64,000 bases of DNA from Candidatus Formimonas warabiya (GTDB taxonomy: Bacteria > Bacillota > Dehalobacteriia > Dehalobacteriales > Dehalobacteriaceae), in contig NZ_CP017634.1 in the NCBI RefSeq assembly GCF_002777255.1, positions 2,306,903 through 2,370,902 on the forward strand, in the 5' to 3' direction. The notes beneath the pieces are model-generated. The model saw only the letters and a list, made by a program, of their open reading frames with translations. It was not told the DNA's origin and did no database searches. Below, piece after piece: positions 27,302 to 36,715 of this stretch. Positions within the stretch are counted from its first letter, which is position 1. Each line of letters opens with the position of its first letter. The position numbers and the translations under genes were made by a program.

Positions 27302-27943
27302 TTACTCCTTTAAAAATATATTGATCAGGATCCTGGGATCCGGTGACTTGAATCTTTCGCCATGAGCGGCTTTGTTTAAGCCAAGCCCTTTGATCGTGGT
27401 CCAGAAAACAACAGCCAAATCCCGCGCATCATAAGCTCTCACAGAACCCTCCTTTTGCCCTTCGATCAGAATCCGTTCCATTACTTCATAAGGGAAATCA
27501 CTTTGATTCCGAATGATATCTTTCACCTCCTGAGGAACAGCCTCCGATACGGTTGCTTGCAGGATGAGCAAATAATAGTAGGAAGTATTCTCATAGACAT
27601 CAAACCCTTCCAGTAGTTTCTCAATGGCCAATATGATTTTTTCTCTTGGTGGTAAAGGTAGTTTCTCTAATTCCCTGCAGGCAGTATTCATTTTCTCAAA
27701 GGCGGAGCTGATCAGTTCACGAAAAATTTCTTCTTTCGATTGAAAATAATGATATATTAATCCCTGAGAAATGCCGGAAGCTGCGGAAATATCCGTAATT
27801 TTCGTGGCGGACAGACCCTTTGCCGCAAAAAGAATCAAAGCATTGGACAATATCTGCTCCCTTCTCTCATCCCGCATCTTTTGATTCAGTTCCCTATTTC
27901 TCGCCAAAAACAACATCCTTTCATTGATTGAAATTTCATTCAA
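27302..27943 (-). CDS. TetR/AcrR family regulator
   Basis: A TetR-type repressor of up to 213 residues with a clear HTH (ATKITDISAASGISQGLIYHYFQSKEEIF) at about residues 43-72 and a C-terminal ligand domain with a DUF-like tail. The start is uncertain: the ATG at 27943 lies only 8 bases from a TATAAT box and inside a palindrome. A start further in (TTG 27907, 9 bases after AAAGG, or ATG 27916) may be real. It is probably cotranscribed with the hydrolase. Confidence 0.83.
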   Translation of the reverse strand: MNEISINERMLFLARNRELNQKMRDERREQILSNALILFAAKGLSATKITDISAASGISQGLIYHYFQSKEEIFRELISSAFEKMNTACRELEKLPLPPREKIILAIEKLLEGFDVYENTSYYYLLILQATVSEAVPQEVKDIIRNQSDFPYEVMERILIEGQKEGSVRAYDARDLAVVFWTTIKGLGLNKAAHGERFKSPDPRILINIFLKE

Positions 27944-27956
27944 TGTAATTATTATA
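27923..27956 (-). promoter_or_regulatory. Promoter -10 and palindromic operator of the TetR gene
   Basis: ATTGATTGAAATTTCATTCA plus AT is a 22-base palindrome with one mismatched pair, centred on AAATTT. TATAAT (minus strand) lies at 27951-27956. The arrangement fits autorepression. Confidence 0.55.
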
Positions 27957-28118
27957 ACAGATCCTCTGAAATTTACAATAGTCTTCTTTAGTATTTTGTG
28001 ATACCTGGGCTTATTTATCCCCCCAAACCTCTTTGCTCACTCATGGTGCAACAAGCCGGATTCCCTGATATAGACCATGGGGAGCTGGTTAACCCTTAGC
28101 TCCCCACGATCTATATTT

Positions 28119-29705
28119 CTAATGTGACGTGATATCTCTTTTGCCGAATGCCCACAAGCCAAGTAGCGCAAATGCAGCGGCTGCCAACGACAAACCTATT
28201 ACCGGCAATGCGGTAATTTGGTTTGTCGGGTAGACATGAGCAAAAGGAGAGAGGGCAAACACCGCGTCTGATACCGCCTGCTGCTCCCAAAAAAACTCGA
28301 TTAAGATGAATACGCCCAGGATCGCGTAGCTAATCCCGGCCATTGCCCGGGGAACAAGTCCGAACAGAAATGCCGTGATCCCGGCAATTACCCATACCGC
28401 GGGAATTTTTACCGCTGTTTCGCCAAAGAGGCGGGCGAATTCTCCTGAATCTCCCGCAGCTAATGCCGCGCCAATCCCTACCGCTAATCCCATGAGGATG
28501 ATCATGGCCGCTACCCCGGCAAAGGACAGGAGCAGGTGGCTCCGGATGAATCTGAATCTGGAAACCGGTAAGGCCAGCATGATCTCGGCACGCAGGGCTG
28601 CTTCCTCTGAGCGCAAACGCTGAATGACCAGAATAGGGTATATGCTCAGTATCATGCAAATAACATAGATCATCAGCGACATAAAGGCCCGATCGGCACC
28701 TCCGAGCCGCTCTACAAACTCCGCAAAGCCCGGAGCAGTAGAAGTGATGTCGGCCAGGATGGGGGAGACGCTCCCTAAGGCAAAACCAATGATGCAGAAG
28801 AAACTGCTCCAGGAAATAAATAAACCTTTTTGAAGGCGCCAGGAGAGGGCAAGGGGTGTTTTAAATCCTGGTCTTGCCGTTGTTCGTCCCGTCCGCTCGG
28901 GAATAAAACCTGCCCCCACATCCCGCAGCGATGATAACTGAAATGAAATCAAAACAAGCAAGGCAATGAGGATGGCGGCAACAGGCAAAACCATAAAACG
29001 TTCTCCGGCAAAGGAACGGATTAGCTGGGGCCATTCCAGCGGCGAGAGGTACATGAGCCCGCCCATGCTGCCCTTCATGTTCCATCCCACGTGAAATACC
29101 ATCAGAAGTGCCAGCAAAGCGACGGATAAATTCGTCACGGAACGGGCACCTGTAAAAATTTGTGCGAAAACTCCGGCTCCGGCAGCGAAAAAGAAACCGC
29201 AAGAGCCTATTGCTAAAGCATGGGCCAGAGAGCCCGTGAAACCTAAGCCCACCGATCGCATGCCCAAGAGAATGAACGCAGCCATCACCGAATTAATCCC
29301 AAAAGCAGTGACGAGGGCAGCCGTGAGCGGGGCATGCCTTCCTACACAAACTGAGCCAAGCAGTTCCCGCCTGCCATCCTCCTCTTCACGGCGCGTGTGA
29401 CGCATCACCATGATAAAGCTAAATATGGCGGCAAGAAGGGAGCACATCACCTTTGTGCGCCATGCGGTATACCCGGCAACACTGATATTGAGCACTTTTC
29501 CATGCATGGCGACAACGATGGGGTCATTCAAAGTGGCTCCGATCTCCCTAAGTGACTGCTCCGTAGGAAACATGGCAATGGTTGTCAAAGCTGTAGCCAG
29601 TACCATCAGCGGGGGAAAAAGAAGCCAGACCGCCAAGAACACTCGATTTTGCCGTAGATGAAGTTTAATCAGCCTTCCTGTTGCATAAAAATCATGGATC
29701 ATCAT
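28119..29705 (-). CDS. ABC transporter permease, polyketide-exporter type (COG3559-like)
   Basis: A 528-residue permease with about twelve hydrophobic segments arranged as two six-helix halves (e.g. VFLAVWLLFPPLMVLATAL; IILMGLAVGIGAALAAG). The RREEEDGRRELLGS segment after the second or third helix is characteristic of the large ABC-2 exporters that pair with a single ATPase. Partner ATPase and TetR regulator are immediately upstream (gap 12 bases). Substrate unknown, probably a hydrophobic toxic compound. Confidence 0.85.
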   Translation of the reverse strand: MMIHDFYATGRLIKLHLRQNRVFLAVWLLFPPLMVLATALTTIAMFPTEQSLREIGATLNDPIVVAMHGKVLNISVAGYTAWRTKVMCSLLAAIFSFIMVMRHTRREEEDGRRELLGSVCVGRHAPLTAALVTAFGINSVMAAFILLGMRSVGLGFTGSLAHALAIGSCGFFFAAGAGVFAQIFTGARSVTNLSVALLALLMVFHVGWNMKGSMGGLMYLSPLEWPQLIRSFAGERFMVLPVAAILIALLVLISFQLSSLRDVGAGFIPERTGRTTARPGFKTPLALSWRLQKGLFISWSSFFCIIGFALGSVSPILADITSTAPGFAEFVERLGGADRAFMSLMIYVICMILSIYPILVIQRLRSEEAALRAEIMLALPVSRFRFIRSHLLLSFAGVAAMIILMGLAVGIGAALAAGDSGEFARLFGETAVKIPAVWVIAGITAFLFGLVPRAMAGISYAILGVFILIEFFWEQQAVSDAVFALSPFAHVYPTNQITALPVIGLSLAAAAFALLGLWAFGKRDITSH

Positions 29706-29717
29706 GGGTGTCCCTCC

Positions 29718-30599
29718 TTACTTGTTGGCATAGTAACGCATGAAGAGTTCTTCAAGGGTAGGAGGCGCGCTGTGCAGTGCTGTGACCCCATATTGGGCCA
29801 GATGTGCCATCACTGTACTTAACTGGGCATTGTCCACGCTCAAGCGGACACGTTTTCCCTCGGCCTCCAGGCTATGAACCCCTGGAAGCGCTGCCAAACC
29901 TTCGGCAGGAACAGCCGTTTCAGCGGCTATCGTCGTACTGGCGATATGCCGAAGCTCAGATAGTGTGCCCTGCTCCACAATCTTGCCTTCTTTGATGATG
30001 CTGATGCGGTCGCACAGTTTTTCTACCTCGGCCAATATATGGCTGGACAGAAAGACCGTCTTGCCCATTCTTTTGGCTTCACGGATACACTCCTGGAAGA
30101 CCCCTTCCATGAGGGGATCAAGTCCGGATGTGGGTTCGTCAAGGATAAGCAGTTCCACATCTGAGACAAAAGCGGAAATAAGCATCACCTTTTGGCGGTT
30201 TCCCTTAGAATACGTCCGGCATTTCTTGGCCGGGTCCAGGTTAAACAGCTCCAGCAGTTCTCTGCGCCGTTTCATGCTAAAGCTGCCCCGCAAGCGGCCG
30301 AGTAGGTCGATCACTTCACCCCCGGTTAGATTCGGCCATAAGTTTACATCGCTGGGCACGTAAGCCAGTCGTTTGTGCAGCGCCACTGCATCCTGCCAGG
30401 GATCTCCCCCCAGCAGTGTTACATCGCCGCTGTTTTTGCGCAGGAGCCCGAGAAGGATCCGGATCGTGGTGGATTTGCCCGCACCGTTGGGCCCGATAAA
30501 ACCAAACACTTCGCCCGGAGGTACTTCTAAATCAATACCGTCCAGAGCACGAAACTTGCCGTAATATTTTACAAGTTTACTGATCTTGATCACAGACAT
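29718..30599 (-). CDS. ABC transporter ATP-binding protein
   Basis: A 293-residue ATPase with Walker A GPNGAGKST, Q-loop, a YSKGNRQKVMLI signature, Walker B LLILDEPTSGLDP and an H-loop in SSHILAEVE. It also has a C-terminal extension of about 80 residues typical of drug/antibiotic exporters. ATG at 30599 preferred (GGGGG, 7-base spacing); ATG 30605 is close. It overlaps no coding sequence of the upstream TetR gene if this start is used. Confidence 0.92.
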   Translation of the reverse strand: MSVIKISKLVKYYGKFRALDGIDLEVPPGEVFGFIGPNGAGKSTTIRILLGLLRKNSGDVTLLGGDPWQDAVALHKRLAYVPSDVNLWPNLTGGEVIDLLGRLRGSFSMKRRRELLELFNLDPAKKCRTYSKGNRQKVMLISAFVSDVELLILDEPTSGLDPLMEGVFQECIREAKRMGKTVFLSSHILAEVEKLCDRISIIKEGKIVEQGTLSELRHIASTTIAAETAVPAEGLAALPGVHSLEAEGKRVRLSVDNAQLSTVMAHLAQYGVTALHSAPPTLEELFMRYYANK

Positions 30600-30610
30600 A
30601 ATCATACCCC

Positions 30611-31255
30611 CTATTTGTATAAACATTTACGCAGCAAAGTGATATATGCATCGACCTCTTTAAGAAAACGCTCATATTCAGGCTCATAGTCGTCCAGTGT
30701 CTTTTCAGGGCTAACCTCCCTGTTAGCATATCCTTCCATGGTAAAGACTATGACGTCGATCGCCTTTTGGGGATCAATATCATCTCTCAAGAGAGAGATG
30801 TCTACATCGGAAAAAAGTTTTGGGTAAACAGCCTCCGAGAAGGCTGCCTTTCTCTTGTCAATGTCCCCGGCAACATCGCCGTTCTCGCCCAGATACACCG
30901 CAGTGATAAAGGCAAAAATTGCCGGGTACTTATGGACAAGATCGATTTTCAGCAGGATCACCTGGCGCCAACGCTCCAAAATATCCCGCTGTTCCAGGTT
31001 AATCAGGTTAAAAAACTCCCCTAAGATCATTTTTAAGGCATATTCATGCAAAAACAGGAAAAGATCTTTTTTGGTGCCGAAATAATGAAACAGCAATCCC
31101 TTTGATATGCCTGCCTCCCGGACGATGGCATCCGTTGAGGAATTTTTGTATCCCTTCGTGAACTCTTTCATGGCTGCATTTAGGATGCGATCACGTTTGT
31201 CCGCATCCACCGCCATGATTTTGTGCTCTTCTATCGCATTATCTTTTGTGTTCAA
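30611..31255 (-). CDS. TetR/AcrR family regulator
   Basis: About 214 residues. The HTH is SSTDAIVREAGISKGLLFHYFGTKKDLF, and the C-terminal domain is of the TetR_C type. It leads the operon with the ABC exporter, so it very likely represses that exporter in the absence of a drug. Start: TTG at 31255 with GGGGTGATT upstream, or ATG at 31216 at the start of the conserved part. Two inverted repeats lie upstream at 31281-31297 and 31313-31331. Confidence 0.85.
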   Translation of the reverse strand: MNTKDNAIEEHKIMAVDADKRDRILNAAMKEFTKGYKNSSTDAIVREAGISKGLLFHYFGTKKDLFLFLHEYALKMILGEFFNLINLEQRDILERWRQVILLKIDLVHKYPAIFAFITAVYLGENGDVAGDIDKRKAAFSEAVYPKLFSDVDISLLRDDIDPQKAIDVIVFTMEGYANREVSPEKTLDDYEPEYERFLKEVDAYITLLRKCLYK

Positions 31256-31280
31256 TGAGAAATCACCCCGCTTAAATATA

Positions 31281-31331
31281 TTGACCAGTATAGTCAATCA
31301 TATTATACGTCAATTGACTCAACGAGTCAAT
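31281..31331 (-). promoter_or_regulatory. Paired TetR-type operators
   Basis: TTGAC-CAGTATA-GTCAA at 31281-31297 and ATTGACT-CAACG-AGTCAAT at 31313-31331, centres 33 bases (three helical turns) apart, so two dimers could bind on one face. Confidence 0.6.
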
Positions 31332-31456
31332 AAATAGATGTAATTAAGATGTACGCCCATCCGGTGTACATCCTGGAATATTTTCTATGCCGTTATCCAT
31401 AAACTTTCGCCTAATCACGACTAAATTTCTTTTTGCCTGGCTAAATAGCGTATCGT

Positions 31457-32407
31457 TTACTTAACGAGCCAGGATAAATATCCGTAGCCTTCCCGCGCCA
31501 TATCTTCCTTGGGCACAAACCGCAAAGAGGCACTGTTGATGCAGTAGCGCAGCCCGCCGGACTCCTCCGGGCCGTCGGTAAACACATGCCCCAAATGGGC
31601 GTCTCCCACCCGGCTTCGGATCTCGGTTCGCCGCATGCCGTGGGAAGTATCGTTTTTTTCCCGTACCACATTGGGGGCGATCGGCTTGGAAAAGCTGGGC
31701 CAACCGCAGCCCGAGGCGAATTTATCCGTGGAGACAAACAGCGGCTCCCCTGTGGTAATATCCACATAAATACCCGGCCGGAAAGTATCCCAAAACTCAT
31801 TGCGAAACGGCGGCTCGGTCCCGTTATGCTGTGTCACTTCATACTGGGTTGGGTTCAGGGTTTGACGCAGCTTTTCAGCGTCCGGCACGTGATAATCAAC
31901 CGGGTTGATCACAGCTCCCGCCGCCTTCTCAAATTTGTCCTTGCCGATATGGCAATAGCCTCCCGGATTTTTATCCAGATAGTTTTGATGATATTCTTCC
32001 GCCGCCCAGAAATTCTCCAGAGCTTTTACCTCGATGACCACCGGCTTGGCAAAACGTTTCTGCACTTGGGCCAGGGAACGCTGAATCACGGGCAGGTCAT
32101 TTTCATCCACATAATAGATCCCGGTGCGGTACTGCACACCCCTGTCTCCGCCCTGCCGGTTGAGGGAAAGCGGATCCACCGCTTCATAATACAATTCTAA
32201 CAGAAATTCCAACGGCACAATTTGGGGATCATAGTCTACACGTACCGTTTCCGCATGTCCGGTATGCCGATAGCAGACATCTTCATAGCTAGGATGCTCA
32301 GTCTTGCCATTTGCATAGCCCACTTGCGTAGAGCGGACACCAGAAATGGAGGCCAAATACTTTTCCATCCCCCAAAAACAACCGCCGGCCAGATATATTT
32401 CCGCCAT
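31457..32407 (-). CDS. msrAB: Peptide methionine sulfoxide reductase MsrA/MsrB fusion
   Basis: Repairs both S- and R-methionine sulfoxide. The 316 residues comprise an MsrA domain at the N-terminus with catalytic GGCFWG (C near residue 9) and an MsrB domain from about residue 165 with the catalytic cysteine in [12 protein letters not shown]. The MsrB part has no CxxC zinc pairs. The active residue of MsrA is Cys, not Sec. Cytoplasmic, single gene. Confidence 0.95.
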   Translation of the reverse strand: MAEIYLAGGCFWGMEKYLASISGVRSTQVGYANGKTEHPSYEDVCYRHTGHAETVRVDYDPQIVPLEFLLELYYEAVDPLSLNRQGGDRGVQYRTGIYYVDENDLPVIQRSLAQVQKRFAKPVVIEVKALENFWAAEEYHQNYLDKNPGGYCHIGKDKFEKAAGAVINPVDYHVPDAEKLRQTLNPTQYEVTQHNGTEPPFRNEFWDTFRPGIYVDITTGEPLFVSTDKFASGCGWPSFSKPIAPNVVREKNDTSHGMRRTEIRSRVGDAHLGHVFTDGPEESGGLRYCINSASLRFVPKEDMAREGYGYLSWLVK

Positions 32408-32504
32408 TGGGGCATTCCCCTTTATTCCTTTATTTCCCCAGCTTTACGCTAGGAGGATTATCCATCATTATCTCCCGATTTATCGGCTTTATCCCTGTTT
32501 CCTC

Positions 32505-33686
32505 CTAATGTTCCTTGCTCACAAAACTTGTCGTCATCCTGATTACAGGCAGAACATTTTCATCTTCATGTTCCACTCTGTCCATAATATCCAGTTTCAG
32601 ATTCAGTCTTTGGTCTTCATCATAACCATGGGGCACCGCCAGATCGAAAACATAGTATATGCGGTATTTACCTGCCACAATGCGAAAATCGGCCAGTGAG
32701 ACACAGGGCTCCAGAGACAGGACGATCCGCTCAATCATATCACGCTTTTCACGTACCGCTTCATCATTTACGAATAAAGGATCCATGTGGGTGACCAGAT
32801 GGAGGTTGAATCTCTTTAAGGCTTCCTGTTCAATCTTGTCCGCAACTTCGTGGGCAGATTCAAAGCTCATCTCGCTGGGTATCTCCAGGTGAATTGTCCC
32901 CATATGATAGAGGGAGCCGTAATTATGCAGAACAAAATCATGGGTGCCCAGGACAGGTTCGAAAGATGTGGCAAGTCCATTGACCTTTTCATAGATTTCA
33001 TTCTCCGCCGCCTCTCCGATCACCGGAGCAACGGTTTCTTTCAGTAAAAGCACTGCCGAATAAACAACGTAGCATGCGACTGCCACACCGACATAGCCGT
33101 CAATCTGGAATCCCGTAAATCTCTCAACAAGTACCGACATCAGAGCTGTGGCAGTGACAACGGCATCCCCCCGGGCATCCTGAGCACTTGCTTTAAGGAT
33201 GGAGGAATTGATCAGTTTTGCCAAGCTTCTGTTGAATACAAACAGCCAGAGTTTCACCCCAAGGCACAGGAGGAGCAGGACAGCGGCCCACCAATAAAAT
33301 TGCAGTTCTTCCGGGGCAAAAATTTTTTTCACGGAAGAGTAGCCCAGGCTGCACCCGATGGTAAATATCACAAGGGCAATGACCATTGAGGTAAGATATT
33401 CCACACGGCCATATCCGAAGGGACGATTTTCATCTGCCGGTTTGCTCGATATCTTCGTCCCGAAAAAACCGATAATCGAGGAAGCGGAGTCGGACAAGCT
33501 GTTAAAGGCATCGCTTAGAACGGAAATACTGCCTGTGACCAGGCCGGCGGTAATTTTTACGCCGAAAAGCAAAAGATTTAAGATGATGCCCACAACACTG
33601 GCCATCAAACTACAGTCAGTACGTACTTTTTTGTCCTCCATATTGTTCATGTTTTTGATAAAAATTTTTAGTAAAAGCTGGGTCAT
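32505..33686 (-). CDS. Cation diffusion facilitator family transporter
   Basis: A divalent metal/H+ antiporter of about 393 residues. Six membrane segments; the metal-site pattern is in LSDAFNSLSDSASSIIG (helix II) and SAQDARGDAVVTA (helix V, HxxxD-like with S/D). The C-terminal domain is longer than usual and seems duplicated. Start at ATG 33686 with AAGGAG 11 bases upstream. Substrate could be Zn, Mn or Fe. Confidence 0.85.
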   Translation of the reverse strand: MTQLLLKIFIKNMNNMEDKKVRTDCSLMASVVGIILNLLLFGVKITAGLVTGSISVLSDAFNSLSDSASSIIGFFGTKISSKPADENRPFGYGRVEYLTSMVIALVIFTIGCSLGYSSVKKIFAPEELQFYWWAAVLLLLCLGVKLWLFVFNRSLAKLINSSILKASAQDARGDAVVTATALMSVLVERFTGFQIDGYVGVAVACYVVYSAVLLLKETVAPVIGEAAENEIYEKVNGLATSFEPVLGTHDFVLHNYGSLYHMGTIHLEIPSEMSFESAHEVADKIEQEALKRFNLHLVTHMDPLFVNDEAVREKRDMIERIVLSLEPCVSLADFRIVAGKYRIYYVFDLAVPHGYDEDQRLNLKLDIMDRVEHEDENVLPVIRMTTSFVSKEH

Positions 33687-33968
33687 AACGGTGTCCACTC
33701 CTTAAGCAACATAGGTATTATTCTAAATCTAAATTCGTCGAGTGCGGCCAAATTCCTTTTCATGATTTTGACAATCCTGAGTATAATAAAAAGCTTTGTG
33801 GGCACGGGGATGGATGTTCTATCTTATTTGTTAATCTCTGGTATATATAATAAAATAAGCCTGTCCTTTTGCCCTGCCGATAAAGATTACAAACAAAATG
33901 AAAATTGGAAACAAATGGACATGATTGGGCAATAAGTCTGTAACGAAACTAAATTATATTATTAATAA

Positions 33969-35539
33969 CTCAACTTTCCCACCGTCAATTTAGATTGATC
34001 TTTGAAAAATTCATATAGTAAACGCACATTAAAATAACAGAAAACCCCCTCGGAATGGTATAATTGAAGTCGACCAAAACCCAATAATACCAGCCGCTAG
34101 GAGGTTTCCCATGACCAGTATTATATCAGAAAAAACAAGTAGCGACCAGATGCTTAAGTCTCGTATTGATTGCTTTTTCACCCAGTTAAACCTTTCAAAA
34201 ATGCTGCTTAAATGCAATTTCTACAAAGAGTCGGGTATCCACTGTACTACAATGCTGAAAGAATTATTTTCGCTGGTCTTTTACGGTAAAAATCTCTATC
34301 GAACCTTATCCCTACAAAGCGAAAATATATCTTTTAAGAAAAATACTGCTTATCGATTCCTTAACAACAGCCGTTTCAACTGGGAAAAGCTACTTCAACT
34401 GATAATGACACACCTAATATTGCTCATTGATCGGCTAACCGAACAGAATCGTCAATCCGTACTTATTTTTGATGACTCACTTTTTAGCCGTAATCGTAGT
34501 AAAAAGGTTGAGTTGCTGGCAAAAGTGTTTGACCACACCAGCCATAAATTCTGTAAAGGGTTCAGAATGTTAACTTTGGGCTGGTCCGACGGGAACACCT
34601 TTCTTCCTATTTCCTTCAAATTGTTAAGTTCAACTAAGGACGAAAATGTGCTTTGTGAGGCCAAGTCCATGGACAAACGGACTCTTGCTTACAAACGTCG
34701 GGATCAAGCTAGGCAGTCAACTCTTGATGTCATGCTTACCCTTCTTCGTGACGCTAAGGACATACCAGCAAAATTTGTGCTGTTTGATAGCTGGTTCACC
34801 ATGCCCAAGACCGTGATCCGCGTAAAAAAAGAGCATCGTGATGTCATAGGCATGATCCGTATTACAGAAAAAGTCCATTATCAATACCAAGGTCAGTGGC
34901 AGAATGTCAAAGATATATACCAGAGGATTAAACTATCTGATTCTAAAAATATCATCGGTTCGGCTTGCATCAAACTTAGAGAAGATAAATCAGCACCTTC
35001 TGACGAATTTATTGATGCTAGAATTGTCTTTATAAAAGACCGCCGATCTGATAATTGGCTTGCCCTTCTTTGTACCGATCTTTCCGTTAGTGAGGAAGAA
35101 ATCGTTCGAATCTATGGAAAGCGTTGGGATATAGAAGTTTTCTTCAAGGTTTGCAAGTCATATCTTTCCTTGGCTAAAGAGTACCAAGGCCGCAGTTACG
35201 ACATGCAAGTGGCTACAACATCCATCGTATTCCTTAGATATGCCATGTTATCACAGGAAGCTAGAAACGCCACTGATGATAGAACGTTAGGTGATTTATT
35301 TTACTACCTTAGAGAAGAACTGGCAGACATAAAACTCTCGCAATCTCTAATGTTGCTGGTTAATACCCTTCGTCAAGTTCTAACTCAGTTACCTTTGCTC
35401 AGTCAGGAAATGGCTGACGAGATTATGAATACATTTTTGAATGCGATACCACATCCTTTAAAACAAAAATTATTGTTGTGTGCGTAACTATATAGATTTT
35501 TCAAAGATCAATCAGATATTAACAGCTGGGAAAGTTGTG
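33969..35539 (+). mobile_element. Complete IS4-family insertion sequence with 7-bp target duplication
   Basis: A 1571-base element. Terminal repeats begin CTCAACTTTCCCAC at the left and, read inward, CACAACTTTCCCAG at the right. A second shared inner stretch, GATTGATCTTTGAAAAAT, is near both ends. TTAATAA occurs directly at 33962-33968 and 35540-35546, a perfect target-site duplication. The ends and the transposase frame are intact, so it may be active. Confidence 0.92.
34111..35487 (+). CDS. IS4-family DDE transposase
   Basis: 458 residues with the IS4 catalytic pattern: first aspartate in LIFDDSLFSRNRSKKVE, second in FVLFDSWFTM, and the YREK box with exact spacing in YGKRWDIEVFFKVCK. Codons are more AT-rich than the neighbours, as expected of a mobile gene. 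AGGAGG is 7-8 bases before the ATG. Confidence 0.95.
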   Translation: MTSIISEKTSSDQMLKSRIDCFFTQLNLSKMLLKCNFYKESGIHCTTMLKELFSLVFYGKNLYRTLSLQSENISFKKNTAYRFLNNSRFNWEKLLQLIMTHLILLIDRLTEQNRQSVLIFDDSLFSRNRSKKVELLAKVFDHTSHKFCKGFRMLTLGWSDGNTFLPISFKLLSSTKDENVLCEAKSMDKRTLAYKRRDQARQSTLDVMLTLLRDAKDIPAKFVLFDSWFTMPKTVIRVKKEHRDVIGMIRITEKVHYQYQGQWQNVKDIYQRIKLSDSKNIIGSACIKLREDKSAPSDEFIDARIVFIKDRRSDNWLALLCTDLSVSEEEIVRIYGKRWDIEVFFKVCKSYLSLAKEYQGRSYDMQVATTSIVFLRYAMLSQEARNATDDRTLGDLFYYLREELADIKLSQSLMLLVNTLRQVLTQLPLLSQEMADEIMNTFLNAIPHPLKQKLLLCA

Positions 35540-35573
35540 TTAATAAAACTTATTTTTCAAAGGAGGATATTTT

Positions 35574-36407
35574 ATGAAAAGGCAAATCGGAAATAGTTTG
35601 TGGAGTTTGTTGATAGTATTTGTTTTGATGGCAGTCATGTGTTTGGGTGTTCCGACAGTTTTTGCTGATGGGGGGGAAAACATTGCAGAAGATCAAATTG
35701 TCAATGACCAAGAAGAAAATGCAGACATAGATGCAATTGACGATGAAAATGAAGATGTTGATGCTGATGAGGATGCTGATGTTAATGAAGATGTTGATGA
35801 AGATGAAAGTGTTAATGAAGATGTTTATGAAGATGAAAATGAAGATGTTGATATAGACGAAATTGATATATATGCAGAAGCAAGTGGGTGGGCTGTGGAA
35901 GAAATAAAAAAGGCAGCAGAATATAATCTACTTAGTGAAAAAGTCATCGGAAATTATACCAATTATATTACCAAAGAAGAGTTTTCTGAATTAGCAGTAA
36001 GGCTGTATGAAGAGTTATCCGGTAAAACAGCTGAACTTCCGGAAGTCAATCCCTTTGTTGATACTGAAAATCCGGAGATATTAAAAGCCAATCTTTTAGG
36101 AATTGTTACAGGTGTAACTGAGACTGAATTTGCTCCCAATAATTTAGTTACGAGAGAGCAAATTGCAACAATGTTTTATAGGACAATACAACTTGCTGAT
36201 CCTGATTTAATTGATGGACAATACGAAGTTACATTTGAAGATAAGGAAGAGCTTTCCGTATCTTCGCTGGAAGCAGTGGGTTTCATGAATAATAAAGGCA
36301 TATTGACTGGTGTAGGAAATAATGAAGTAGATCCAAAAGGAAACGCTACAAGAGAACAAGGGATTGTTTTGGTCAAGCGAGCATTTGAAACATTTAAACA
36401 ACAATAA
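35574..36407 (+). CDS. S-layer homology (SLH) domain protein with acidic repeat tract
   Basis: A 277-residue exported protein. The signal peptide spans residues 1-32 (hydrophobic core LLIVFVLMAVMCLGVPTVFA). A very acidic low-complexity tract of about 65 residues follows (units like DADEDADVNEDVDEDE), then three SLH-like repeats (SGWAVEEIKKAAEYNLL..., FVDTENPEILKANLLGI..., FEDKEELSVSSLEAVGF...). SLH domains bind pyruvylated wall polymers. No other functional domain is present. Base composition is AT-rich compared with neighbours. The IS4 element ends 34 bases upstream, so the native promoter has been displaced. Confidence 0.85.
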   Translation: MKRQIGNSLWSLLIVFVLMAVMCLGVPTVFADGGENIAEDQIVNDQEENADIDAIDDENEDVDADEDADVNEDVDEDESVNEDVYEDENEDVDIDEIDIYAEASGWAVEEIKKAAEYNLLSEKVIGNYTNYITKEEFSELAVRLYEELSGKTAELPEVNPFVDTENPEILKANLLGIVTGVTETEFAPNNLVTREQIATMFYRTIQLADPDLIDGQYEVTFEDKEELSVSSLEAVGFMNNKGILTGVGNNEVDPKGNATREQGIVLVKRAFETFKQQ

Positions 36408-36546
36408 TATTTTTTGAGTATCTCCATACTTGTTTGAAAAAAGGCCCAACATGGATCTTAGTGATAAGGCCGACATAAATACTTTGCTCCCGTGGCCGGA
36501 CTCCATTCCCGGCCACTGCCGGATGCGTAAATAATTGGCTACTAAA

Positions 36547-36573
36547 GAACCCACCTTATTTCAAGGTGGGTTC
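36547..36573 (+). terminator. Hairpin, possible terminator of the SLH gene
   Basis: GAACCCACCTT / AAGGTGGGTTC with a 5-base loop. The T-run is poor. Confidence 0.5.
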
Positions 36574-36626
36574 TGTTGGTAATTATGCCTGCGGAATAGT
36601 TCGGCTCAATAGATTTCAAATTAATC

Positions 36627-36669
36627 GGAAACCCTGCGTGCAATAGTTGCTGCAGGGTTTCCGGTTTTA
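36627..36669 (+). terminator. Hairpin, possible terminator or leader element before the DMT gene
   Basis: GGAAACCCTGC / GCAGGGTTTCC followed by GGTTTTAT, 50 bases before the DMT start. It could be the distal terminator of the preceding unit. Confidence 0.55.
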
Positions 36670-36715
36670 TGCTAAAGTTATACATGAATTATGAGTAAAT
36701 ATGAGGAGAATATTT

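Noticed and set aside
31586-32200. 204-codon open frame on the plus strand
   Set aside because: Antisense shadow of msrAB.
33698-33961. Possible small gene before the IS4 element
   Set aside because: No frame with start, ribosome site and reasonable length; only AT-rich sequence.
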